Source: Candidatus Desulfarcum epimagneticum
Lineage (GTDB): Bacteria > Desulfobacterota > Desulfobacteria > Desulfobacterales > CR-1
Reading direction: 5' to 3'
DNA: 64,000 nucleotides
Assembly: GCA_900659855.1 (NCBI GenBank)
Contig: CAACVI010000023.1
Span: 302,651-366,650, forward strand
The notes beneath the pieces were generated by a model. It saw nothing but the letters and a program-made list of their open reading frames with translations. It was not told the DNA's origin and ran no database searches. Positions 10,516 to 17,925 of this stretch are shown here, in pieces; position 1 is the stretch's first letter, and each line of letters starts with the position of its first letter. Position numbers and translations under genes: made by a program.

Positions 10516-10691
10516 GTCTCGGTTATAATTTAACCGGATTCAGTGATGAAGACCTGGATACGGACGGGATATATAATGACGGGTTGCGGCTCGGTGTTCA
10601 CTGGAAATTTGATGAAGAGATGTTTTACCGTATCGGCGGCTGGCTCTTTTCAAAACCCGCGGCCGATTCATTAAAAACAGGGGAGGAATAA
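10482..10691 (+). pseudogene. Out-of-frame C-terminal tail of the giant barrel protein
   Basis: These 69 codons and a TAA read IHFKVAKDWRVSLGYNLTGF and onwards to WKFDEEMF and KTGEE. The pattern of alternating strands (RVSLGYNL, LRLGVHWKF) and the aromatic Phe near the end fit the closing strands of a barrel, which the 2332-10515 reading lacks. The stop sits 4 bp before the ATG of the next gene, and that gene's GGAGG-like ribosome site lies inside this tail. Both points argue that this is the natural end of the upstream gene. Confidence 0.75.
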
Positions 10692-10695
10692 ATCC

Positions 10696-11694
10696 ATGGA
10701 AAACATAAAAAAATATTTAAAACTATATGGCCTTGTCGGGGTCATATTTGTTGTGGGCATATGGGGGGTCGGATGCGCCATGGAAGAAAAAACTCGGGTG
10801 AAATATGATCCGCGTCCCTGCAAGCGCCCCATCATGATCACACCCCCGGTAACGGCCACGTATACGGTCTGCCCCATGATTGTCACACCGCCGGTAACGG
10901 CCGTATATACGGTAAGAGATTCCGATGGCGACTGCGTGCCGGATTCCAAAGACCGGTGTCCGCGCACACCTTTCCGGGCGGTGATCGATGCCCGTGGGTG
11001 TCAGAAAAAGTTCGTGATATACTTTGAGAGCGACAGATGGGGGTTCACACCCGCCGCGCGTTCTATTCTTGACTCGCTCGTCGTTTTATTAAAGAATGAC
11101 CCGGAAATTGAAGTGGCGGCTCACGGTCACGCGGACAGCAGCGCATCCAGAGCCCACAATCTGCGCCTGTCGAAACGACGGGCGAATGCCGCAAAACAGT
11201 ATCTGGTGTCCGCCGGTATTCCGTTGTCCCGGGTGCGCCATGCCTATTTTGGAATTGATCAGCCGGCGGCCCCCAATGAAACCAAACAAGGGCGGGCCAA
11301 AAATCGTCGGGTGAACATCACGCTTTTCCGCGGCGGCAAATCCGGTGAAGAAATGTCCGCGCCTTGCCAAAGTCAACTGCGAAAACCCGGATGGCAAACG
11401 CCTGTCACAACGAAAAACTGGCATTTGTCTTCAGAAGAGCTGCGTCTTCCCGGCGCGCCGTATTCATTGGAAGGGTTGACATTTGAACAGATTGTCACCG
11501 ATCCCGCGATTCAGGTTCGTGGGGATGAAACATCCTGCGGCGACTGCCATGACTGGGCGTCGAATATAAGCAAAATTGACTATTGCGGGCGGATAGCGGA
11601 TTTCCTGACAACGGACCAGGATGGAGAAGGAGAAAAGCCGGCCATTCTCAAAAATCTTTTTAAGGACTGGAAAGAGCGCGACTGCCCGGACTAA
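10696..11694 (+). CDS. OmpA-family lipoprotein with TSP3-like repeat and a C-terminal CxxCH haem motif
   Basis: The protein has 332 residues. The signal peptide ends in a lipobox (GVGC, Cys about residue 27). A duplicated PPVTA-YTV segment follows, then a calcium-binding thrombospondin-3-like stretch (DSDGDCVPDSKDRCP). The OmpA-like peptidoglycan-binding domain spans about residues 95-215 (IYFESDRWGFTPAARSILD, HADSSASRAHNLRLSKRRA, KNRRVNI). The last ~110 residues are unusual: they contain CGDCH, a c-type haem attachment motif, at about residue 278, followed by two further Cys. The gene starts 4 bp after the restored end of the giant barrel gene with a strong GGGAGGA site, so the two are probably co-transcribed. 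I infer an outer-membrane lipoprotein linking the surface protein to peptidoglycan, possibly with one haem. The C-terminal domain is not recognised. Confidence 0.8.
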   Translation: MENIKKYLKLYGLVGVIFVVGIWGVGCAMEEKTRVKYDPRPCKRPIMITPPVTATYTVCPMIVTPPVTAVYTVRDSDGDCVPDSKDRCPRTPFRAVIDARGCQKKFVIYFESDRWGFTPAARSILDSLVVLLKNDPEIEVAAHGHADSSASRAHNLRLSKRRANAAKQYLVSAGIPLSRVRHAYFGIDQPAAPNETKQGRAKNRRVNITLFRGGKSGEEMSAPCQSQLRKPGWQTPVTTKNWHLSSEELRLPGAPYSLEGLTFEQIVTDPAIQVRGDETSCGDCHDWASNISKIDYCGRIADFLTTDQDGEGEKPAILKNLFKDWKERDCPD

Positions 11695-11732
11695 GGGCTC
11701 GCTCAAAAATAACTAATTTTGGAGCGAACCCT
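11694..11732. repeat. Inverted repeat between the OmpA-like and acyl-CoA synthetase genes
   Basis: AGGGCTCGCTC pairs with GAGCGAACCCT with one mismatch across an AT-rich loop that can itself pair. It begins at the last base of the stop codon. There is no following T run. It is possibly a transcription end or processing hairpin. Confidence 0.35.
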
Positions 11733-11776
11733 AAACAGGCAAAGGGTGACGTTTGGCTAAAAGAAGTGATAAGAGA

Positions 11777-13963
11777 ATGGAAGAAGATGAGATGAAAAAT
11801 GATATGACCGCTGGAGACGGGAGCGTCTCCGTCCTTGACGAGCATGAATCCAAGGCCCTTTTGCGCGGGTTCGGGGTTCCGGTTGTGCCGGAGCGTGTGG
11901 CCCGGGATGAAAAGGGGGCTGTTTTGGCGGCGGAAAAAACAGGATTTCCCGTCACGCTCAAAGGGCTGGGCAAAGCCTTTTCACACAAAACCGAGTCGGG
12001 GCTGGTCCGGCTGAATCTCAACTCCGCCGGGGATGTCCGCCGGGCCGCGGCGTCCGTGAAAGAGAAAGGCGGCGCCGACCTGGACATTCTGGTTCAGCCC
12101 CATGTGTCGGGAAAAAGGGAGTTTATGGCCGGCGTTTCCAGGGACAGCCAGTTCGGCCATGTGATCATGTTCGGCCTGGGCGGGGTGTTCGCCGAGGCCC
12201 TTTCAGACGTTTCCCTTCGCGTGGCACCGCTCACAAAGAACGATATTTCCGAAATGATGGATGAGATCAGCGCCGCCGATCTCCTGGGGCCGTGGCGGGG
12301 GGAAAAGGCCGTGTCCAGGGATCAGATGGCCCGGGTCCTGTCGGGCCTTTCCGATCTCTGCCGGGCCCGGCCCGATCTTTTTGAGGCCGACATCAATCCC
12401 CTCATCGCCGACTCCGAAGGCGACATTGTGGCGGTGGACGCCCTTGTGACCTTCAGGGAGAAAGACGGGGAGGAAGAGCCGTCGCCCCCGGTGGATCCCC
12501 GGCACATCGGGGCGCTTTTTTACCCCCGCTCCATCGCCTTTATCGGGGCCTCGTCCGAGCTGGGGAAATGGGGAAACACCCTTTTGACCTACACCCTGGG
12601 CGGCGGATTCAAAGGAGACGTGTATCCCGTCAATCCAAAGGGGGGGACGATCTGCGGCCAGAAAGCCTATCCGTCGGTTCTGGACATCCCCGCCAAGGTG
12701 GACCTGGCCGTGGTCACCATACCGGCCGACAAGGTCCTGGCCCTGCTTCCGGATCTGAAGAAAAAAGGGATCACAAACATGCTTTTGATTTCATCGGGGT
12801 TTTCGGAAATCGGCCCCGAAGGCCGGGAGATGGAAAAGCGTTTTGTCGCCGAGGCCCGGAGACAGGGCGTGGTCATGCTGGGACCCAACACCATGGGCAT
12901 CTGCAACCCCCACATTGATCTGTACTGCGCCGGCTCCCCGGTCATGCCGCCGGCCGGCTCCACCGCCATGGTGGCCCAGTCCGGCAACATGGGCGTGCAG
13001 CTTTTGGGATTCGCCGAAAACCAGGGCATCGGGATTCGGGCCTTTTCCGGCTCCGGAAACGAGGCCATGATCACCATCGAAGACTACCTGGACGGATTTG
13101 AGATCGACGAGATGACCCGGGTGGTGATGCTTTACGTGGAAAGCGTTAAAAACGGCGCCCGGTTCTTTGAAAGCGCCCGCCGGGTGGGGAAAAAAAAGCC
13201 GGTGATTCTGCTCAAGGGCGGCAGGACCTCGGAAGGAAATCGTGCCGCGGCCAGCCACACCGGGGCGCTGGCCTCGGATATCCGGGTGTTCAACGCGGCG
13301 TGCCGCCAGGCCGGGGTGATCCAGGCCGATTATTCCATGGACCTTCTGGATCTCACGGCGGCTTTTTCCTCCCTGCCCCTGCCCAAAGGCAACCGGGTGG
13401 GGATCATGACCCTGGGAGGGGGATGGGGGGTGGTGACCGCCGATCTCTGCGTGGAAAACGGCATTGATATCCCCGATCTTCCTGAAGAGATCATCGGGCG
13501 CCTGGACCGGATTCTTCCCCCTTACTGGAGCCGGGCCAATCCCATCGATATCGTGGGGGAGCGGGACCCGTCCATCCCCCTGGCCGTCATGGAGGAGCTG
13601 ATGAAGTGGGACGGCTGCGACGCGGTGATCAACCTGGGCATTGTGGGGCGCAAAACCCTCACCCGCCGCCTTTTTGAATTCGTCCGGAAAACCGACCCTG
13701 ATCATTCTGAGGAATTTCTTTCCTCAGCCTATCGGATGATGACCGATTTTGAAAAAGACTACATGGCCCACATCGCCCATTTGATGAAGACGCACCAGAA
13801 ACCGGTGTACGGGGTCAGCATCATCAAGGAGGAAAAGGACCGGACCGTTTACAGCGTGGACGGGTGCCGGCATAAAGGCGTCTTTTTCCCCACCCCGGAG
13901 CGGGCCGTGAAGGCTTTCGGCAAGATGTGGGAGTATCAGCGTTTTCTGTCCAAAAACGCGTGA
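11777..13963 (+). CDS. Acyl-CoA synthetase, ADP (NDP)-forming, fused beta-alpha subunits
   Basis: This is a single-chain member of the family that converts acyl-CoA + ADP + Pi to acid + CoA + ATP. The ATP-grasp (beta) half comes first (about residues 15-225; LDEHESKALLRGFGVPVV, GFPVTLKGLG, DINPLIAD). The CoA-binding Rossmann half follows (FIGASSELGKWGN, YPVNPKG) and then the succinyl-CoA-ligase-like part, with VAQSGNMG and the phosphohistidine motif AASHTGALAS at about residue 493. At ~728 residues it is full length. A TTG at 11753 is in frame upstream, but ATG 11777 (or 11792) is preferred. The order beta then alpha is one of two arrangements known for fused members. In anaerobes these enzymes conserve energy from acyl-CoA made by 2-oxoacid oxidoreductases or beta-oxidation, both of which are encoded downstream. 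The acyl substrate cannot be told from sequence. Confidence 0.88.
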   Translation: MEEDEMKNDMTAGDGSVSVLDEHESKALLRGFGVPVVPERVARDEKGAVLAAEKTGFPVTLKGLGKAFSHKTESGLVRLNLNSAGDVRRAAASVKEKGGADLDILVQPHVSGKREFMAGVSRDSQFGHVIMFGLGGVFAEALSDVSLRVAPLTKNDISEMMDEISAADLLGPWRGEKAVSRDQMARVLSGLSDLCRARPDLFEADINPLIADSEGDIVAVDALVTFREKDGEEEPSPPVDPRHIGALFYPRSIAFIGASSELGKWGNTLLTYTLGGGFKGDVYPVNPKGGTICGQKAYPSVLDIPAKVDLAVVTIPADKVLALLPDLKKKGITNMLLISSGFSEIGPEGREMEKRFVAEARRQGVVMLGPNTMGICNPHIDLYCAGSPVMPPAGSTAMVAQSGNMGVQLLGFAENQGIGIRAFSGSGNEAMITIEDYLDGFEIDEMTRVVMLYVESVKNGARFFESARRVGKKKPVILLKGGRTSEGNRAAASHTGALASDIRVFNAACRQAGVIQADYSMDLLDLTAAFSSLPLPKGNRVGIMTLGGGWGVVTADLCVENGIDIPDLPEEIIGRLDRILPPYWSRANPIDIVGERDPSIPLAVMEELMKWDGCDAVINLGIVGRKTLTRRLFEFVRKTDPDHSEEFLSSAYRMMTDFEKDYMAHIAHLMKTHQKPVYGVSIIKEEKDRTVYSVDGCRHKGVFFPTPERAVKAFGKMWEYQRFLSKNA

Positions 13964-14028
13964 TGGCGCGTAAAAAAGGCGTTCGTGCCAGCCCCGGCAT
14001 CCCTTGTAAAGCGCTTTTTTCGCCATGA

Positions 14029-14057
14029 TTGACGGGCCGCGCCAAACATGGTATGAA
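14029..14057 (+). promoter_or_regulatory. Candidate sigma-70 promoter for the Mla operon
   Basis: TTGACG (14029-14034), a 17-bp spacer and TATGAA (14052-14057) stand about 78 bp before the first ATG of the operon. The match to the consensus is good. No operator was recognised. Confidence 0.45.
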
Positions 14058-14134
14058 AAAAAAAGAAATTAGCCGTGGGAAAGCGCGCGTTTAGATATAA
14101 ATAGTTTTTTAAAAAAAAGCCGGCGTTTAAGGAA

Positions 14135-14356
14135 ATGGAAAAAGACACCGATCAGAAGATGAATCCCGGGCCGTTTGTGGATTTCGGACCCAACCGGAAA
14201 TACTCGCGCAGGTTGGATTTCGAGGTGGGCTATCTGGTGAAAAGCCCCTGCCGGGAGTGCGGCCGCCGGGCTTTTTTCCCGGGCTGCCTGGAGGGCTGCG
14301 ACATGATCGACCGTGTTCAGACCCGGCTTCTGGAATCCATCTCCTGCACCCGGTGA
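14135..14356 (+). CDS. Small Cys-rich protein of unknown function
   Basis: The protein has 73 residues and starts about 18 bp after a TTTAAGGAA-like site. The C-terminal half has SPCRECGRRAFFPGCLEGCD, four Cys in a CxxC...CxxxC arrangement that suggests a zinc- or iron-binding knuckle. It stands immediately before the MlaE permease gene and is presumably the first gene of that operon. I do not recognise a family. Confidence 0.6.
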   Translation: MEKDTDQKMNPGPFVDFGPNRKYSRRLDFEVGYLVKSPCRECGRRAFFPGCLEGCDMIDRVQTRLLESISCTR

Positions 14357-14381
14357 GACTCGGCTCCGGGCTTTTGAGACT

Positions 14382-15569
14382 ATGGAATCCACTGGCATCA
14401 CACCATCCGGAATGATCCAATCCGGCCGTTTTCAGTCATGCGCCTACGAGATTGAAGAGGGGGAGGCGGGCGCCTTTGCTCTTCGCCTCAAAGGAAGCGT
14501 GGGCGTGGAAAACGCCGGGGCCGCGATCAGGGCCCTGGGTCCGGAAGTGAAGGCTTTGGCCAAAAAGCCGCGGGCGCGCTCGCTGGACCTGGATATTTCA
14601 GGGCTTGACCGCATGGATGATTTCGGGGCGCTGGCGCTGTCCCGAATCCGGGAGATGGCGGGATTGGCCAAAACCGGGGGAGACATCCCCGGGGCCAGCG
14701 TGTTTTCGGAGATGATCGACTCCTTTGACCGGGCCGAAGAAAATCAAAAGACGCGCCGGGCCGCCGCCCCAAAATCCCCGGGGGCGCTGGAGGGCATGGG
14801 CGCCTCGTTTTTAAACTCCCTGTCTGAGGGAAAGCGCATGGTGTCGTTTCTGGGCGAGACGGCCCTGGCCTTTCTTTACGCCCTGCGCCACCCCGGCTCC
14901 TTCCGTTTTCGGGACATGGCGCTGTGCATGGAGGAAACCGGGGTGAAGGCGCTTCCGGTGATCGCTTTGAGCAGTTTTCTTCTGGGGCTCATCATGGCGT
15001 TCATGTCCTCCCTTCAGCTTCGGCAGTTCGGGGCCGACCTGCACGTGGCCTCCCTGGTGGCCCTGGCCATGGTGTCCGAGCTGGGCCCGGTCATGACCGC
15101 CATTCTGGTGGCGGGCAGAACCGGTTCCGCATTCGCCGCCGAAATAGGGGCCATGAAGATATCCGAGGAGATCGACGCGCTTTTCTCCATGGGGTTCAAC
15201 CCGGTTTTGTTTCTGGCCCTTCCCCGGATCATGGCCTCCGTGATCGTGGTCCCCATTCTGACCCTGTTCGCCAATCTGTTCGCGATTCTGGGCGGCCTTT
15301 TGATCGGCGTGGTCATGCTCAACCTGACCCCGGGGTCCTATATGGCGCAGACCGTTGAGGTCCTGGATATATTCGAGTTTGCGTGGGGCGCTTTAAAAAG
15401 CGTGGTGTTCGCCCTGGCCGTTTCCTGGGTGGGGTGCCTGCGGGGATTTCAGACCCAGGGCTCCGCCGGGGCCGTGGGCGCGGCCGCCACATCGGCCGTG
15501 GTGACGTGCGTTTTTCTGGTTATTTTTTTTGACTCGGTGTTCGCCCTTATTCGGTATTATTGTTTTTGA
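14382..15569 (+). CDS. mlaE: MlaE-type ABC transporter permease with N-terminal STAS-like domain
   Basis: Starting at ATG 14382 the protein has 395 residues. Residues about 15-110 form a STAS/anti-sigma-antagonist-like domain (LDLDISGLDRMDDFGALALS). About 170-395 is the MlaE permease, with five to six membrane segments and the family signature ELGPVMTAILVAGRTGSAFAAEIG. MlaE works with an ATPase and an MCE-domain protein to move phospholipids between the membranes of Gram-negative bacteria. The ATPase, MCE protein and lipoprotein follow at once. The STAS domain fused to the permease replaces the separate MlaB found in E. coli. An in-frame ATG at 14313 would overlap the previous gene and give an unlikely N-terminus. 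Confidence 0.9.
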   Translation: MESTGITPSGMIQSGRFQSCAYEIEEGEAGAFALRLKGSVGVENAGAAIRALGPEVKALAKKPRARSLDLDISGLDRMDDFGALALSRIREMAGLAKTGGDIPGASVFSEMIDSFDRAEENQKTRRAAAPKSPGALEGMGASFLNSLSEGKRMVSFLGETALAFLYALRHPGSFRFRDMALCMEETGVKALPVIALSSFLLGLIMAFMSSLQLRQFGADLHVASLVALAMVSELGPVMTAILVAGRTGSAFAAEIGAMKISEEIDALFSMGFNPVLFLALPRIMASVIVVPILTLFANLFAILGGLLIGVVMLNLTPGSYMAQTVEVLDIFEFAWGALKSVVFALAVSWVGCLRGFQTQGSAGAVGAAATSAVVTCVFLVIFFDSVFALIRYYCF

Positions 15570-15579
15570 CGTGAAAAAT

Positions 15580-16344
15580 ATGGATGAGACCCCCCTCATA
15601 CGCGTGGAAAATCTGACGGCGGGCTACGGCCGCGACGTCATATTAAAGGACGTCAGCTTCACGGTTTCGCCGGGGGAGATTTTTGGGGTCATCGGGGGAA
15701 GCGGCAGCGGAAAGAGCACCCTTTTGAAAACCATGATCGGCCTGGAAAGGGCCATGTCGGGCCGGGTTTTTATCGCCGGCTCGGATGTCTCGTCCTTTGG
15801 CGGGGCTGTTTTTTTCCCGGCGATGAAAAAAATCGGGGTCCTGTTCCAGGGAGGGGCGCTGATCAGCTCCATGACCATCGCCGAAAATGTGGCCCTTCCC
15901 ATTTATGAGCATTCGGACCTTCCGAAAAAACACGCGCCGGACATGGCGAGGATGAAACTGCGGATGGTGGGCCTGGAAGGTTTCGAGGATTTTTTTCCCT
16001 CCCAGCTCAGCGGGGGGATGAGAAAGCGGGCCGCGCTGGCCCGGGCCATGGCCCTGAGCCCGGATATTCTTTTTCTCGACGAGCCCACGGCCGGCCTGGA
16101 CCCGGTGAGCGCCGCGGAGATTGACGCGCTGATCCGGCGCGTCAACCATTTGATGGGGACCACCGTGGTGATGATCACCCATGATCTGGACAGCGTGTTT
16201 TCCATGGCCCGGCGGGCGGCCATGCTGGACAAAAAAAAGAAGGGTTTCATCGCCCGGGGGGACCCAAAGGAGCTGATGTCCCGGCGCGATCCGCCTGAAG
16301 TCGCCCGTTTTTTCAACCGAAAACAGGGGTCCGGGGAGAACTGA
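15580..16344 (+). CDS. mlaF: MlaF-type ABC transporter ATP-binding protein
   Basis: The protein has 254 residues. Walker A is GGSGSGKSTLL, the signature is LSGGMRKRAALARAMA, Walker B is ILFLDEPTAGLDP and the switch His is in MITHDLDS. The Met-Arg-Lys after the SGG motif and PVSAAEIDALI fit the MlaF group. GTG 15571, two bases after the permease stop, is a possible alternative start. It hydrolyses ATP at the inner face of the cytoplasmic membrane to drive lipid movement through MlaE. Confidence 0.92.
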   Translation: MDETPLIRVENLTAGYGRDVILKDVSFTVSPGEIFGVIGGSGSGKSTLLKTMIGLERAMSGRVFIAGSDVSSFGGAVFFPAMKKIGVLFQGGALISSMTIAENVALPIYEHSDLPKKHAPDMARMKLRMVGLEGFEDFFPSQLSGGMRKRAALARAMALSPDILFLDEPTAGLDPVSAAEIDALIRRVNHLMGTTVVMITHDLDSVFSMARRAAMLDKKKKGFIARGDPKELMSRRDPPEVARFFNRKQGSGEN

Positions 16345-16345
16345 C

Positions 16346-17248
16346 ATGTCTTTGGCCAAAACCCATTTTCGCGTGGGCCTTTTTCTGTTCCTGGGAGGCG
16401 TCCTGGCCGTGTCCGGCGTCATATGGATCGGGGCGGCCCATTACTTTGACCGGGGGCGGCTGTACGAATGCTACTTTGACGAGTCCGTCCAGGGCCTTGG
16501 CAAAGACTCGCCGGTGAAATACCGGGGCGTGGCCATCGGCCGGGTCAAGAGCATCGGCGTGGCGCCGGACGGAAATCTCATCCGGGTGGTCATGCAGATC
16601 GAGTCTCAGCTTCAAAACGGCGGGGACGATGTGGCGGCCCAGCTCAAATCCGTGGGCATCACCGGGATTATGTTCATTGAGCTGGACCGAAAATCCCCGG
16701 AGGACCCCAAAAACTGTCCGGATTTTTCTTTCCCGACCCGGCATCCCGTCATCGTCACCCGACCCTCGGGCATCAAAAAACTGGCCGAGGGGATCGACTC
16801 CGTCATCCGCCGTTTTATGGAGCTGGATCTCAAAGGCGTGTCCGAAAGCGTGAAAGAGTCCCTGGATGTGTTGAATCAAAACGTGAAAGACGCCAGGATC
16901 AAGGAGATATCCCTGGACATCCGGGATTCGTTTTCCCGGGTCCGGGAGATTTTAAAGGACGAAAAATGGGACCGGATCATGATTTCTATGGAAGACATGG
17001 CCTCATCTTTGGCCGAGTTTTCCAAAACCAGCCAAAACGCCGTGAAAAGCGGGGAGCGGCTTTTGAAAAACACGGACGCCGGGTTCGCCTCTCTCCAGCG
17101 GCGCCTGGTCGCCGCCGCGCGAAACCTGGAGATATCGGCCTCGAATTTAAACAGCCTGATCGAGATGCTCAAAGACCAGCCCTCCCGGGTGATTTTCAGC
17201 CGTCCGCCCCCGGAAAGGCGCTTTGAAAAAAAGGAGGACTCCAGATGA
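16346..17248 (+). CDS. mlaD: MCE-domain lipid-binding protein, MlaD type
   Basis: The protein has 300 residues and starts one base after the ATPase stop. An N-terminal membrane anchor (GLFLFLGGVLAVSGVIWIG) precedes one MCE domain (about residues 38-115; YFDESVQGLGKDSPVKYRGVAIGRVKSI, then GITGIMFIEL). A long helical C-terminus follows (about 140-285), suitable for oligomer or tunnel formation. MCE proteins form periplasmic rings that shuttle lipids. It is longer than E. coli MlaD and closer in build to one-MCE PqiB/LetB relatives. The stop overlaps the next gene by 4 bp. Confidence 0.9.
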   Translation: MSLAKTHFRVGLFLFLGGVLAVSGVIWIGAAHYFDRGRLYECYFDESVQGLGKDSPVKYRGVAIGRVKSIGVAPDGNLIRVVMQIESQLQNGGDDVAAQLKSVGITGIMFIELDRKSPEDPKNCPDFSFPTRHPVIVTRPSGIKKLAEGIDSVIRRFMELDLKGVSESVKESLDVLNQNVKDARIKEISLDIRDSFSRVREILKDEKWDRIMISMEDMASSLAEFSKTSQNAVKSGERLLKNTDAGFASLQRRLVAAARNLEISASNLNSLIEMLKDQPSRVIFSRPPPERRFEKKEDSR

Positions 17249-17925
17249 GAAAGACGCCGGCCGCGCTTTTCGGCCTGATTCTGGCGGCGGTTTTACTGAC
17301 GGGATGCCCGGCGGCCCTTCACGGCCCCAGGACCACGGAATACTACATGCCGGAATACGACTCCCCGTCTTTTGAAAGCCGGCCCCCGGCCCCGTTCACG
17401 ATTCTGGTCAAATCTTTCGGCGCCGCGCCCCCCTACCGTTCCGCCCGGATTGTTTACAGCGAGGCCCCGTTTAAAAGAAACGCCTACCATTACCATCAGT
17501 GGCGCTCCGAGCCCGCCGACATGGCCGCTTATTTCCTGACCCGGGATTTCAGGAATTCCGGTCTTTTCAGCGGGGTCTTCTCCTATGACGAAGAATCCGC
17601 GGCCACCCGTTTCATATTCGGAACGGTGGAGGAATTTTATGAGAAAGACGGCCCCGACGGATGGACGGCCGTGTTTGCCTTAAGTGTCACCCTTTCTTCT
17701 GAGAATGTCCCGCAATCCCCGGAAGAGACGCTTTTCCAGCGCGCATACCGGGTCGAGCGAAAATGCCGGGAGAGAAATCCCAAATCCCTGGCCGAGGCCA
17801 TGAGCGCCGCCATGTCCGAGGTGTCCAGACAGGTGATTCTCGACGTTTACCAGCGTCTCGCCGCCCCGGCCGGGCCGCCGGGGGACGAAAGGGAAAGGGG
17901 CCGGGCCGATGAAAGCGGACGGTAA
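17245..17925 (+). CDS. ABC-type transport auxiliary lipoprotein (PqiC/DUF330-like)
   Basis: The protein has 226 residues with a lipoprotein signal peptide (LLTGCPAAL, lipid Cys about residue 21). The body, with YYMPEYDSPSF, ILVKSFGAAPPYRSARIVYSE and AAYFLTRDFRNSGLFSGVF, matches the pattern of PqiC/YmbA-like auxiliary lipoproteins, which accompany MCE systems in the outer membrane. It overlaps mlaD (4 bp) and pgi (17 bp), so it is translationally coupled to both. Confidence 0.82.
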   Translation: MRKTPAALFGLILAAVLLTGCPAALHGPRTTEYYMPEYDSPSFESRPPAPFTILVKSFGAAPPYRSARIVYSEAPFKRNAYHYHQWRSEPADMAAYFLTRDFRNSGLFSGVFSYDEESAATRFIFGTVEEFYEKDGPDGWTAVFALSVTLSSENVPQSPEETLFQRAYRVERKCRERNPKSLAEAMSAAMSEVSRQVILDVYQRLAAPAGPPGDERERGRADESGR

